Of a DNA stretch of 64,000 nt, positions 49,849 through 62,826 are shown piece by piece (position 1 is the first letter of the stretch; each line of letters starts with the position of its first letter). The position numbers were made by a program, and so were the translations under genes. Below the pieces are notes generated by a model. It was not told the DNA's origin. It did not search any database and saw only the letters and a program-made list of their open reading frames with translations. The DNA comes from Devosia ginsengisoli. GTDB taxonomy: Bacteria; Pseudomonadota; Alphaproteobacteria; Rhizobiales; Devosiaceae. The stretch spans positions 1,240,001-1,304,000 of the forward strand of contig NZ_CP042304.1 in NCBI RefSeq assembly GCF_007859655.1, given 5' to 3'.

Positions 49849-51978
49849 CTAGAACAAGGTGGACATGGTCAGCTGGAAGACCTGAGTCCGGTCCGAAGTC
49901 GACTTGTTCAGCACGTGGGCGAAGTCGCCACGCAGCGGGCCGAACGGGCTGTCCCAGATCAGCGAGGCGCCGATCGAGGTCCGCCACGGCACGTCGACAC
50001 TACCCGGGTCGATCGCATTGCCATCAAGGCGCGGCGTATTCACGCCATCAACCCAGGCCGCATCCGCCCAGACCGCACCGCTGAGGCCGTAGCTCTCGGG
50101 AATGCCCGGCAGCGGGAACTGCACCTCGGCCGACACGCCGGCATAGGCCACCGCACCGAGGAACTCGCCATTGGCGCCATTCACGATACGCGGGCCAAGG
50201 CCACGACCTTCGAAGCCACGAATGAGCTGGGAACCGGGGCTGAAGGCTTCCACAGAGTGGACACCATTGCCGCTCAGATCGTTGATGATACCGGCCTGAC
50301 CACGAACACTGGCGACGATACCGCTATCCTCGATGAGAGGCATGAAGTAGCGCGCCCGCGCCTCGGATTTGATCAGGCTGTGATCCCAGCCGATATACTG
50401 CTGCGTAAAGGTGGCCAGCAGACCCTCGGTCGGCGACTTGTTGTCGTCGAGGCTGTTCCAGGTCAGCGTGTAGCCGATGAAGCCCTTGTAGAACTCATGG
50501 CCATTGACCACGAGCAGCGAGTTATCGGGATCCTTGTCGACAATGACCTTGCGCTCCATGCCGGCAAACACGGTGCCGGACAGATCGGCCGTCAGCGGAA
50601 TGCCAAGGCGGAACTGGCCACCGGTCGCTTGCGAACCATAGAAGCCGGTCGAGGTTTCTTCGGTGATGCGATGATAGACATCGACGCCAGCCGAAACCTT
50701 GAGGCCCATGAAGCGGGGTTCGGTGAACGAGAAGTCGAAGGTACGGCCGGCCTGCGAAGCGCCGATGGCGGCACGCAGATACTGGCCACGACCCAGGAAG
50801 TTACGCTCGGTCAGCGAGACTTCGCCCAGCACACCGTCGGTGGTGGAGTAACCGGCCGTCGCGCCATATTCACCGGTCGAGGTTTCCGTCACGGCGATAT
50901 TGACCACCACCTTGTCGGGCGCAGAGCCCGGACCCGTGGTGACATCGACAGCCGAGAAGAAGCCGAGATCGTTGATATGCTCGCGGCCACGCACCACCAG
51001 GGCACGGTTGAAGGGGTCGCCTTCGGCGAACTCCAGCTCACGACGGATGACGAAGTCACGCGTCTTGGTATTGCCGGTGATGTTGATGCGCTCGACATAG
51101 AGCCGCGCACCCTCATCCACGAGATAGGTCACGTTGAACGTGCCATTCGTCACGTCGCGATCGAGCCGGGCCCGAACGTCGACGAAGGAATAGCCCTGGA
51201 CGGTGGCTTCGTAGGCCATGTCCTCGATCGAGGCCTGCAGGTCGCTGGCGGAATAGGCACTGCCCTTCCCCGTCTGCACCACACCCGTGAGGGCATCGGT
51301 GTTGAGGCCTGCAATGCTGGTCTCGATGCCGACATTGGAGAATGCGTACTTCTGGCCTTCATTGATGGTGAAGTTGATGAAGTAGGCGTTCTTGCTGGCA
51401 TCATATTCGCCAACCGACGTCACCTGGACGTCGGGATAGCCGCGATTGGCGTAATAGAGGCGGATGCGCTCGCGATCGACCGCAAGCTTGCGCTCGTCAT
51501 AGCCGTCATCCTTGAACAACCAGCTCAGAATGCCGGTTTCCTTGGTGAGCATGGTGCTCTTGAGGCTATTGGCGCCAAAGGCGTTGTTGCCGGTGAAGTT
51601 GATCGCCGCGATGCCCGCGCGATTGCCTTCATTGACGGTGAAGATGACACGAACGCGACCATCGCTGGTCGCTTCGGTCCGCGCCGTCACGGAAACGGAA
51701 AGGAACCCGTCGCGATCATAGGCCTGGCGGATACTCTCGATATCCGCAGCCACACGCTGCTGGGTGAAAATGCCGGAGGCCGACACGTCGACCATGGCCA
51801 GAAGCTGGTTATCGGAGAAACGCCGGTTGCCCTCGAAGAGCACCGCACCGACCAGTTGTTCCTGAGCCTGAGCAGTCACAGCGCCAAGAAGCGGAATGCT
51901 GGGGCCAGCAAGTGGCGCTGCACCCAGAATCGCAAGCGCCAGAAAAGCGCCGCGCATCAGCTTGGTGGGATGGATCAT
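49849..51978 (-). CDS. bamA: Outer-membrane protein assembly factor BamA
   Basis: The 709-residue Omp85 protein is the core of the outer-membrane beta-barrel insertase. It has a signal peptide (MIHPTKLMRGAFLALAILG..., cleaved near AQAQEQ), five POTRA domains (about 40-390), a 16-strand barrel, and ends in Phe (QLTMSTLF) as outer-membrane barrels do. The ATG at 51978 begins the signal peptide. It is downstream of rseP as in other alphaproteobacteria. Confidence 0.96.
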   Translation of the reverse strand: MIHPTKLMRGAFLALAILGAAPLAGPSIPLLGAVTAQAQEQLVGAVLFEGNRRFSDNQLLAMVDVSASGIFTQQRVAADIESIRQAYDRDGFLSVSVTARTEATSDGRVRVIFTVNEGNRAGIAAINFTGNNAFGANSLKSTMLTKETGILSWLFKDDGYDERKLAVDRERIRLYYANRGYPDVQVTSVGEYDASKNAYFINFTINEGQKYAFSNVGIETSIAGLNTDALTGVVQTGKGSAYSASDLQASIEDMAYEATVQGYSFVDVRARLDRDVTNGTFNVTYLVDEGARLYVERINITGNTKTRDFVIRRELEFAEGDPFNRALVVRGREHINDLGFFSAVDVTTGPGSAPDKVVVNIAVTETSTGEYGATAGYSTTDGVLGEVSLTERNFLGRGQYLRAAIGASQAGRTFDFSFTEPRFMGLKVSAGVDVYHRITEETSTGFYGSQATGGQFRLGIPLTADLSGTVFAGMERKVIVDKDPDNSLLVVNGHEFYKGFIGYTLTWNSLDDNKSPTEGLLATFTQQYIGWDHSLIKSEARARYFMPLIEDSGIVASVRGQAGIINDLSGNGVHSVEAFSPGSQLIRGFEGRGLGPRIVNGANGEFLGAVAYAGVSAEVQFPLPGIPESYGLSGAVWADAAWVDGVNTPRLDGNAIDPGSVDVPWRTSIGASLIWDSPFGPLRGDFAHVLNKSTSDRTQVFQLTMSTLF

Positions 51979-52161
51979 ATTATTATTGCCTCTGCGACCG
52001 GGCCTGAGGAATCGCCATGCACAGCGCTCCCCCAAGCTAACTCCATTGCACCGTTTTACCGTCTTTTTAACCAAGGACAAGGCGGAAGCCTCGACGCGGT
52101 TAGCAAATGATTGGTGCTCTTGTATTCCTGCAACACCTCACAAACCTAGGTTAACCGGGTG

Positions 52162-53299
52162 TTAACGCAGGATTCCGAAGTAGGCGAACAGTGTGTCGTT
52201 GAACAACGTGAACACCATGAGCGCAAGCACCAGGGCAAAGCCGAAGCGGAACCCCATTTCCTGCACCCGCATGCTCAGCGGACGCCCTCTGACAGCTTCA
52301 ACCAGATAGTACAGAAGGTGTCCGCCGTCGAGCATGGGAACCGGCAAAAGGTTGAAAATACCGATATTTAACGAAAGCAGTGCGGTGAGATTTATGAGTG
52401 CGACAATGCCGAGAGTCGCCACCTCCCCCGAAACCTTGGCCACCTTGACCGGCCCGCCCAACTGCTCGACATCGCCGCGCCCGACGAAAAAATCGCCCAG
52501 GAAGGCGGCTGTGCGCTGGATGATGAAGCGAATCTCCTCGACGGTCATGCCGACAGCCTCGACCGGGCCGGGGCGGTAAAGCGTCACATCGGTTTCGGCG
52601 ACATCGCGGCTCACCCCGACTCGGCCGATCCGCTGGATGTTGCCGAAGCGATCTTCCACCTCGACCGCCTCGGGTGTGAGAACGATGGTTTCAGCGGCGC
52701 TGCCGCGCTCGAGATCAATGGTCACGGGCCGTTCCGGGCTGGTGGCCACCAGGCGCTGGAAATCTTCGAAACCATGCACGGCATAGCCATCGACGGCGAT
52801 GATGACGTCGCCGGCCTCGAGGCCGGCCGTCTCGGCCACCGAGCCGGCAATGACTTCGCCGACCACCGGGGGGAATGGTGTAGCGCCCATAGCCCAGCAG
52901 CAGCGCGTAGAGAATGAGGAAGGTCAGGATGACATTGGCCAGCGGACCGGCCGCGACAACGGCAATCCGCTGCCACACATTCTTGTTGGCGAAGAGGTGC
53001 GGCGCCAGTGCCGGGTCCACCTTGGCCAGGGCATCCGGGTCAGGAACGCTGGCGGCGTTCATGTCGCCGGCAAAGCGTACATAGCCGCCCAGCGGAATGG
53101 CCGAAATCTTCCAGCGCGTGCCATGCCGGTCGTTCCAGCCGATCAGTTCGCGCCCGAAGCCGATGGAGAAGGCCTCGATCGCCACGCCATTCCAGCGGGC
53201 CACCAGGTAATGCCCCATTTCGTGCACGAACACGATGACGGTGAGCACCGCCAGGAACGGCACGACATAGGACAGAAGCCAGTAGAGAAAATCGAACAT
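52162..53299 (-). pseudogene. rseP: Site-2 protease RseP, interrupted by a +1 frameshift
   Basis: RseP is the inner-membrane zinc protease that cuts anti-sigma factors and signal-peptide remnants. The first frame has FVHEMGHYLVARW (HExxH) near residue 22 and runs to about residue 145. The rest, with the PDZ domain and NLLPVPMLDGGHLLYYL, is one frame over. The switch is at a six-base run (G6 on the plus strand, 52868-52873). With five bases the frame is whole and codes 378 residues, the normal length. The gene is usually essential, so a sequence error is likely. Confidence 0.88.
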
Positions 53300-53342
53300 G
53301 GGCATCCTTGCGTCAGCGAATGCGGCGCCTATGCACCATTCG

Positions 53343-54204
53343 CTACCAGTAGAGCAGGCCTTCGGCCACCGAGCCGTAGCCCGCATGCAGCGCCCCGACC
53401 AGCAGCACCAGCAAGACGCCGAATGTGAGGCTGTCCAGCCGGTCCATCAACCCGCCATGGCCAGGAATGATGTCGCCGCTATCCTTGATCCGGAAATGCC
53501 GCTTGATGGCACTTTCGCTGAGATCGCCCAGTTGGCCAAGCACGCTGATCGTCGCAGACAGGACCAGGCCGATCCACCAGGGGGGAGTCGGTGACCAAGG
53601 TCCAGACCAGGAGCCCTGCCCCGGTGCCGAGCGCCAGCCCGCCCAGCGCCCCCGACCAGGTCTTGGACGGCGAGATATCGGGCGCCAGCTTTTCCCCGCC
53701 GATCTGCCTTCCGGTAAAGAAGGCCGCCGAATCGGTCATCCACACCACCGTGCCGAGATAGACCCCGGACCAGACGCCGGCCAGCGTGTCGCCCCGCATG
53801 GCCAACGCCGCCACGATGATGGCGCCAAAGGTCACCAGCCCCAGGATGCGCCACAGCACGCCCTCCCCGCGCATGCCCACGGCGACAGCACAGGCCAGGG
53901 CAACGACGGAAATGGTGCCCACCGGCCCGAACAGCGGATAGATCACCCCGGAAACCGCCAACAGGCCCACCAGCACCATGCCTGATGGCGTCAGCGGGGC
54001 GCGAGAAACCATGGTTTCCCATTCGCGATAGGCGCCGGCAAACACCGCGCCCACCACGGCGGCAAACACATAGCTGCCGATGTAAAGGGCGGTCGCCGTC
54101 AGCGCGATAAGGACCAGGGCAGAGACGAGACGAGGCCCCAGATCGGACCAGCTACGGCGGCGACTGACGACAGGATCTGACGCTGGATCGCCTGGATTAC
54201 TCAC
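53343..54204 (-). pseudogene. cdsA: Phosphatidate cytidylyltransferase CdsA, interrupted by a +1 frameshift
   Basis: CdsA makes CDP-diacylglycerol for all phospholipids. The frame is intact through the membrane segments and WSGVYLGTVVWMTDSAAFFTGRQIGG to near residue 208. The conserved end (SAIKRHFRIKDSGDIIPGHGG, then LMDRLDSL) lies in the next frame. The switch is at G6 on the plus strand (53580-53585); five bases would restore a 286-residue protein. The start is GTG, overlapping the uppS stop (GTGA). A sequence error is the likely cause. Confidence 0.88.
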
Positions 54205-54962
54205 GATCGCTCCGCCTCGATGCCACCAAAACGCCGGTCGCGCCGCGAAAATGTCTCCAGCACCCTGATAAAGCTGGCTTCGCCGAAATCGGGCCAGTTT
54301 TCATCGACGAAGACGAATTCGGCATAGGCCGCCTGCCACAGCAGGAAATTGGAAATGCGCTGCTCGCCGCTGGTGCGGATGATGAGATCGGGATCGGGCA
54401 GGCCGGCCGTATAGAGCGCTGCGGCGATCGTATCCTCGGTAATGGCCTCTGGCGCCAGCCGCCCGGCTGCGACCTCACCGGCAATCCGGCGCGTCGCCTC
54501 GGCGATTTCGGCCTTGCCGCCATAGTTGAAGGCAACGATCAGCACCAGGCCGGTATTGGCCTCCGTCTTGGCCTCGACATCATCGATCAGGCGCACCAGG
54601 CTGGGCTCCAGCCCGGCGCGGCTGCCGATGATGCGGACCCGCACATTATTGCGAATCAGGCTTTGAAGGTCGGATACAACGAACCGCCGCAGCAGGTTGA
54701 AGATAAACGATATCTCGTCCTTCGGCCGCGTCCAGTTCTCGGACGAGAAACTGAAGACGGTGAGGTGCGGCACCCCGTAATTGATGCACAATTCGACCAG
54801 GTTGCGGAGCGCCTTGACGCCCTCGATATGACCTTCGGTGCGGCGCTTGCCGCGCGCTGCGGCCCAACGGCCATTGCCATCCATGATCACGCCAAGATGC
54901 ATCGGAATGCGCAGGCGCGGGCGCGGCGCAATATCGGCTTCTATGGCTGGATCGATGGACAT
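54201..54962 (-). CDS. uppS: Undecaprenyl diphosphate synthase
   Basis: This cis-prenyltransferase makes the C55 lipid carrier for cell-wall synthesis. The 253-residue protein has the substrate motif MDGNGRWAAARG near residue 27, FSFSSENWTRP near residue 70, and RTSGEQRISNFLLWQ near residue 195. It overlaps cdsA by four bases and follows frr by 29. Confidence 0.97.
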   Translation of the reverse strand: MSIDPAIEADIAPRPRLRIPMHLGVIMDGNGRWAAARGKRRTEGHIEGVKALRNLVELCINYGVPHLTVFSFSSENWTRPKDEISFIFNLLRRFVVSDLQSLIRNNVRVRIIGSRAGLEPSLVRLIDDVEAKTEANTGLVLIVAFNYGGKAEIAEATRRIAGEVAAGRLAPEAITEDTIAAALYTAGLPDPDLIIRTSGEQRISNFLLWQAAYAEFVFVDENWPDFGEASFIRVLETFSRRDRRFGGIEAERS

Positions 54963-54991
54963 CTACGCCCTCCCGGCGCAGTTCAGTCGGC

Positions 54992-55546
54992 TTAGACCTG
55001 CATGATTTCTGCTTCTTTGGCCGCAACGACCTGGTCGATCTCGGCCACGGCAGCGTCGGTGGCCTTCTGCACCAGGTCGGACTGCACGCGGGAATCGTCC
55101 TGGCTCAGATCGCCATCCTTCTCGGCCTTCTTGAGCGCGTCCATGCCGTCGCGCCTGATGTGGCGCACAGCCACACGGGCCGCTTCGGCATAGTTATGGG
55201 CCACCTTGGCCAATTCCTTGCGGCGCTGCTCGTTGAGCTCGGGCAGCGGCACGCGGATGATCTGCCCCTCGCCCATCGGATTGAGGCCCAACCCGCTGTC
55301 GCGAATGGCCTTTTCGACGGCATTGGCCATCTGGCGATCCCAGACCTGCACGCTCAGCATGCGCGGCTCCGGCACGGTCACGGTGGCAACCTGGTTCAGC
55401 GGCATGCGCGAGCCATAGGCCTCCACGGTCACCGGCTCCAGCAGGCTGGCGCTGGCGCGGCCGGTCCTGAGGCCCGTCAGTTCATCGCGCAGCGAAGCGA
55501 TGGACTTCTGCATGCGGTTTTTCAGGTCGGGGAGGTCATAGGCCAT
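54992..55546 (-). CDS. frr: Ribosome recycling factor
   Basis: With EF-G it splits the post-termination ribosome. The 184-residue protein has the conserved [14 protein letters not shown] near residue 25, [16 protein letters not shown], and [15 protein letters not shown] near residue 132. It lies 18 bp after pyrH in the conserved rpsB-tsf-pyrH-frr order. Confidence 0.97.
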   Translation of the reverse strand: MAYDLPDLKNRMQKSIASLRDELTGLRTGRASASLLEPVTVEAYGSRMPLNQVATVTVPEPRMLSVQVWDRQMANAVEKAIRDSGLGLNPMGEGQIIRVPLPELNEQRRKELAKVAHNYAEAARVAVRHIRRDGMDALKKAEKDGDLSQDDSRVQSDLVQKATDAAVAEIDQVVAAKEAEIMQV

Positions 55547-55564
55547 ATCAGTCTTCCTTCCAGG

Positions 55565-56285
55565 CTAGAGCGGCTTGCCGACACGGGTCGAACGGGTGGT
55601 CCCCGCCAGCACGCCCGCCAGGCCTGCCGCGTCGTCGAGAGCATATACGATTATCGGCATGGCGTTGTCGCGGGCAAGGGCAAAGGCCGCAGTATCCATG
55701 ACGCGCAGGTTCTTGCCGATGACTTCGTCATAACTGACGGTGTCGTAGCGCGTGGCATTCGGATTCTTCACCGGATCCTCGGAATAGACACCGTCGACCT
55801 TGGTGCCCTTGAGCACGACATCGCAGTCCAGCTCGATGGCGCGCAAGGTGGCAGCCGTATCCGTGGTGAAGAATGGATTGCCGGTGCCCCCCGCCCAGCA
55901 CCACGACATAGCCCTCTTCCAGCGCCAGCTTGGCGTCACGTGCGGTGAAGGTGTCGGCCACCGACGGCATGGAAACGGCGCTGTAGGGCTTGGCCTTGGC
56001 GCCCTGCCGGGAAATGGCATTGCTGAGGGCCAGGGCATTGATCATGGTGCCCAGCATGCCCATAAGGTCGGCGGTCACCCGGTCTGTGCCATCGGCTGCC
56101 CCGGCCATGCCGCGAAAAATATTGCCGCCGCCGACCACGATGGCGATCTCGACGCCGCTATTGGCAACATCGGCGATCTGCTTGGCCACGGCCTGCAGGA
56201 AAGGCGGCTCGATGCCGAAGGAATTGTCCCCTGCCAGCGCCTCGCCCGAAACCTTGAGGAGAATGCGTTTGTAGGCAGGCGCCAT
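55565..56285 (-). pseudogene. pyrH: UMP kinase PyrH, interrupted by a +1 frameshift
   Basis: PyrH converts UMP to UDP. The first frame has RILLKVSGEALAG near residue 6 and VVGGGNIFRG near residue 48, and runs to about residue 134. The remaining part (TGNPFFTTDTAATLRAIE, then KVDGVYSEDP) is one frame over. The switch is at C6 on the plus strand (55887-55892), G6 in the gene, inside the GGGTGNPFFTTD motif. Five bases would give a normal 239-residue enzyme. The gene is essential in most bacteria, so an error is likely. Confidence 0.88.
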
Positions 56286-56453
56286 CGGCAAACCCCTTTG
56301 ACAAGAACATGGATGGGGCACCGAATCCGGCGGCACCCGGCAGACCCTATGGCAAAATCGCCTTCAACAGAAGGCGTGGCACCATCGGAACGTGAATAAC
56401 GGCTGGGTTTTTGCGCTCGATCCCGCCCAAATCATGGCCGCCGGGAGAGCAAC

Positions 56454-56475
56454 GGGCAGGCCCGTGGGCCTGCCC
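56454..56475 (-). terminator. GC-rich hairpin after tsf
   Basis: GGGCAGGCCC and GGGCCTGCCC form a perfect 10-bp stem with a two-base turn. The minus strand then lacks a T-run (GTTGCTCTCC), so it may only reduce read-through from rpsB-tsf to pyrH. Confidence 0.5.
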
Positions 56476-56491
56476 GCAGAATAGTTGGGTA

Positions 56492-57418
56492 TTACTTGAC
56501 GCCGGCCGTGGCGGCCACTTCGGCAGCGAAGTCCGTCTCGGCCTTCTCGATGCCCTCGCCCAGCGCATAGCGCACGAACTTGGTCAGCGTGATCGGAGCC
56601 CCGACATCCTTCTCGGCATTCTTGATCGCATCGCGGACCTTGGTCTCGCCATCGATCACGAAAGTCTGCGCCAGGAGCGTGACTTCCTCGAAATACTTGC
56701 GCATGCGGCCATCGACCATCTTTTCGGCGATCTCGGCCGACTTGCCCGATTCCTTGACCTGCTCGAGGATGATGGCGCGCTCGCGAGCGACAACGTCCTG
56801 ATCCAGTTCCTCAGGCGAAATCGCCTGCGGCTGGGCGGCGGCGATATGCATCGCGAGCTGCTTGCCAAGGGTGCTGAGCGCAGCCTTGTCGCCGGTTGAT
56901 TCGAGCGCCACCAGAATGCCGATACGGCCGAGCCCGCCCTTGACGGCATTATGGATATAGCTCTCGACCACACCGTCGCTGACCGAGACGATCTCGGTGC
57001 GGCGCAGGTTCATGTTCTCGCCGATCTTGGCGATAGCCTCGGTCAGTTCGGCCGAAACCGAATGGCCCGAACCGGGGAACGGCATCTCGCCGAGCTTGAC
57101 CACATCGCCATCGGCATCGAGTGCCAGCTTGGCAACGCTGCCGACAATGTCCTGGAACTGCTCGTTGCGGGCAACGAAGTCGGTTTCCGAGTTCACTTCG
57201 ACGACGGCAGCCTTGGTGCCGGCAGTGGCAACGCCAACCAGGCCTTCGGCGGCCACGCGATCGGCCTTCTTGGCGGCCTTGGCCAGGCCACGGGTGCGCA
57301 GCCAGTCGACCGCGGCTTCCATGTCGCCATTGGTTTCGGCCAGGGCCTTCTTGCAGTCCATCATCCCGACGCCGGTCGAGTCGCGGAGCTGCTTGACCAT
57401 TCCTGCAGTGATTTCCAT
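56492..57418 (-). CDS. tsf: Elongation factor Ts
   Basis: It is the nucleotide exchange factor for EF-Tu. The 308-residue protein has the N-terminal UBA-like domain ([18 protein letters not shown] near residue 11) and the core signature [16 protein letters not shown] near residue 73. It is 72 bp downstream of rpsB, with a hairpin between the two genes. Confidence 0.98.
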   Translation of the reverse strand: MEITAGMVKQLRDSTGVGMMDCKKALAETNGDMEAAVDWLRTRGLAKAAKKADRVAAEGLVGVATAGTKAAVVEVNSETDFVARNEQFQDIVGSVAKLALDADGDVVKLGEMPFPGSGHSVSAELTEAIAKIGENMNLRRTEIVSVSDGVVESYIHNAVKGGLGRIGILVALESTGDKAALSTLGKQLAMHIAAAQPQAISPEELDQDVVARERAIILEQVKESGKSAEIAEKMVDGRMRKYFEEVTLLAQTFVIDGETKVRDAIKNAEKDVGAPITLTKFVRYALGEGIEKAETDFAAEVAATAGVK

Positions 57419-57432
57419 GGGTTCACCTCTTG

Positions 57433-57454
57433 GCGACCCCGTTGCAGGGGTCGC
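57433..57454 (-). terminator. Hairpin between rpsB and tsf
   Basis: GCGACCCC and GGGGTCGC form a perfect 8-bp stem with a six-base loop, 15 bp before the tsf ATG. There is no T-run, so it may set the rpsB:tsf ratio or act at the RNA level rather than end transcription. Confidence 0.45.
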
Positions 57455-57490
57455 ATTGGTTCAAATCAGTACGAAAGACGCGAAACGCGC

Positions 57491-58285
57491 TTAGTTGGCG
57501 GCAGCAGCCGGGGCTTCGGCGGCCGGGGCTTCGTCGCTCGGCAGCTCTTCGGCCGGAGCTTCCGACGCGGCGCCGAGATCGGAGCCGAGGCCCGAAGCCG
57601 AACGGGCGATGCCGTCGATGGCGGCGCGGGACACTAGCGAGACATAAAGCTCGAGAGCGCGCGAGGCGTCGTCATTGCCGGGAATGGCATAGTCGACGGT
57701 ATCGGGATCGCAATTGGTGTCGACGATGGCCACGACCGGAATACCCAGGCGACGGGCTTCCTTGATCGCGTTGGCTTCCTTGTTGGTGTCGATGACGAAC
57801 AGGAGCGAGGGCAGATTGCCCATGTCCTTGATGCCGCCCAGGTCACGCTCAAGGCGTTCCTGCTCGCGGCTCATCATCAGGCGCTCCTTCTTGGTGCGCA
57901 GGGCCAGTTGGTCTTCGCTCATCGATTCGAGTTCACGCAGGCGCGAGATCGAGTTCGAGATCGTCTGCCAGTTGGTCAGCGTGCCGCCGAGCCAGCGGGA
58001 ATTCACATAGTACTGGGCCGACTGCTTGGCGGCATCAGCCACCAGCGGAGCGGCCTGGCGCTTGGTGCCGACGAACAGCACGCGACCGCCATCGGCCACG
58101 GTGTCGGACACAAGCTGCAGCGCGCGGCTCAGGGCCGGCACGGTCTGGCTCAGGTCGAGAATGTGGATGTCGTTGCGAACGCCAAAGATGTAGCGCTCCA
58201 TCTTGGGGTTCCAGCGGTGCTTCTGGTGACCGAAGTGGACGCCTGCTTCGAGCAGTTGACGCATAGAAAAATCGGGCAGTGCCAT
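57491..58285 (-). CDS. rpsB: Ribosomal protein S2
   Basis: The 264-residue small-subunit protein starts [20 protein letters not shown], the standard S2 opening, and has [14 protein letters not shown] after it. The C-terminus carries an Ala/Glu/Pro-rich tail common in alphaproteobacterial S2. The ATG at 58285 matches the family start; the frame extends 12 codons further but is not S2-like. Confidence 0.97.
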   Translation of the reverse strand: MALPDFSMRQLLEAGVHFGHQKHRWNPKMERYIFGVRNDIHILDLSQTVPALSRALQLVSDTVADGGRVLFVGTKRQAAPLVADAAKQSAQYYVNSRWLGGTLTNWQTISNSISRLRELESMSEDQLALRTKKERLMMSREQERLERDLGGIKDMGNLPSLLFVIDTNKEANAIKEARRLGIPVVAIVDTNCDPDTVDYAIPGNDDASRALELYVSLVSRAAIDGIARSASGLGSDLGAASEAPAEELPSDEAPAAEAPAAAAN

Positions 58286-58422
58286 GATGGCTGCTCCTTG
58301 TTTACCGGTTGATGCCTCCACGAAGCCTTGCGACGGTCTCCCGCCACCGGATGGCTTTCCGATTGCTCGAAACGCCTGCCTCGTGTGTGAAATCGCGCTG
58401 ACACGCAGTCAAACGCAGGGGC

Positions 58423-58451
58423 GATATAGGGGAAGCGCGTGAAAAGCGCAA
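58423..58451 (-). promoter_or_regulatory. Sigma70-type promoter of the rpsB operon
   Basis: On the minus strand, TTGCGC and TATATC are separated by exactly 17 bases. The transcript would start about 130 bases before the rpsB ATG, leaving room for S2 autoregulatory structure. Confidence 0.55.
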
Positions 58452-58482
58452 GGGCGTGCGGGCGGCGGCTTGTTGTCGGCTT

Positions 58483-58995
58483 TCAGAGCCAGAGCAGCAG
58501 GATGGGCGCGACGATCGCCAGGATGCCGGCAACGATCCACCGAGCACGCCCATCCATGGCCTGCACGTCACTCACCAGCCAGCGCTTCACGGCGAAATAG
58601 CCGGCGACGACAAGCAGGCTGTAGATGACGGCCCACATCAGCACATACCAATTGCTGCCGAAGATGCCGATGGCCAGGCCAAAGCCCGTCAGCGCCCCGA
58701 GCACGCCATAGCCGATGTCGAACAGCAACGCCGTGGCAATCGACAGCACGCCCCACAGCCTGGGCGCGACGATGGCCAGCGCCGCGGTGAACAGCCAAAT
58801 GGCCATGATGGCCTGCAGCGTAGAGGAACTGCTGAGCGAGGTGATGATCGCCGTCAGCCGTTCCTGGCTCGACAGCCCCACGACCGAGGCCAGATAGTTC
58901 AGGACGGCCGCCAGCACGAAGAGAAAGAAGGCACAGGCCGCCATGACGGCAAAGCTACCGGCAATGCGTTTCCACTGAATCTGCTGCTCGGGCAT
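58483..58995 (-). CDS. Integral membrane protein of unknown function
   Basis: The 170-residue protein has four to five hydrophobic segments (for example AGSFAVMAACAFFLFVLAAV near residue 12, and a C-terminal IVAGILAIVAPILLLWL). It lacks a cleavable signal peptide. I recognise no family. It is 29 bp downstream of dnaE on the same strand, so it may be co-transcribed with it. Confidence 0.75.
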   Translation of the reverse strand: MPEQQIQWKRIAGSFAVMAACAFFLFVLAAVLNYLASVVGLSSQERLTAIITSLSSSSTLQAIMAIWLFTAALAIVAPRLWGVLSIATALLFDIGYGVLGALTGFGLAIGIFGSNWYVLMWAVIYSLLVVAGYFAVKRWLVSDVQAMDGRARWIVAGILAIVAPILLLWL

Positions 58996-59024
58996 TTGGC
59001 CCTCCCCGTTCTACGGAACCAGCC

Positions 59025-62483
<3,459 letters not shown>

Positions 62484-62550
62484 GATTGCCCTTTATGACC
62501 GGCCCGGCGCGGCTTCGATACCGCCGCCAGACCGCAATCCACAGGAAGGG

Positions 62551-62649
62551 TCACACGAGTCGGGTCAGCACATCCATCCAGGTCAGCGAGCCGACCGTGA
62601 AGGCACCCAGCGTGACGAACGCGGCGAAGTCCTTGATGAAGATGAGCAT
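62551..62649 (-). CDS. Predicted 32-residue single-pass membrane microprotein
   Basis: The ORF starts MLIFIKDFAAFVTLGAF and continues to TWMDVLTRLV. Residues 9-24 form one membrane span with a charged KD before it and D/R after it. GGAG lies eight bases before this ATG; an ATG two codons upstream is too close. A -35/-10 pair with a LexA box in the spacer lies directly upstream, and dnaE starts 67 bp downstream. The size, topology and predicted SOS control recall Caulobacter SidA, but no sequence homology is claimed. Confidence 0.6.
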   Translation of the reverse strand: MLIFIKDFAAFVTLGAFTVGSLTWMDVLTRLV

Positions 62650-62677
62650 CTGCATGTCTCCGTGTTGCTATAATGTT

Positions 62678-62706
62678 CTTATAAGTTCATCTTTTGTTCC
62701 TGTCTA
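62678..62706 (-). promoter_or_regulatory. Promoter with LexA box in the spacer, upstream of the microprotein and dnaE
   Basis: On the minus strand TAGACA (62706-62701) and TATAAG (62683-62678) are 17 bases apart. GTTC-ATCTTTT-GTTC (62685-62699 on the plus strand) fills the spacer. A bound LexA would block RNA polymerase. The box has the same form as the two before lexA. Confidence 0.7.
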
Positions 62707-62826
62707 TCTGTGATCTCCGGGAACAGCGGGGATTGGCCGGAACTGGTTAGCAAAGCGTTAGGAAACGTTCACGGACTGTTAGCATTGACGGGCCGCATGC
62801 GTGAATCGGCGGCCCGCCAAAAGGGG

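Noticed and set aside
49804..52110. A plus-strand open frame of about 770 codons
   Set aside because: It is the complement of bamA, which has a signal peptide, POTRA and barrel features and a terminator.
52868..55892. Programmed +1 frameshifting as the primary explanation for rseP, cdsA and pyrH
   Set aside because: CCC-C and GGG-G can shift in special conditions, but none of these genes is known to need recoding, and three in a row is better explained by homopolymer errors. Kept as an alternative in the finding.
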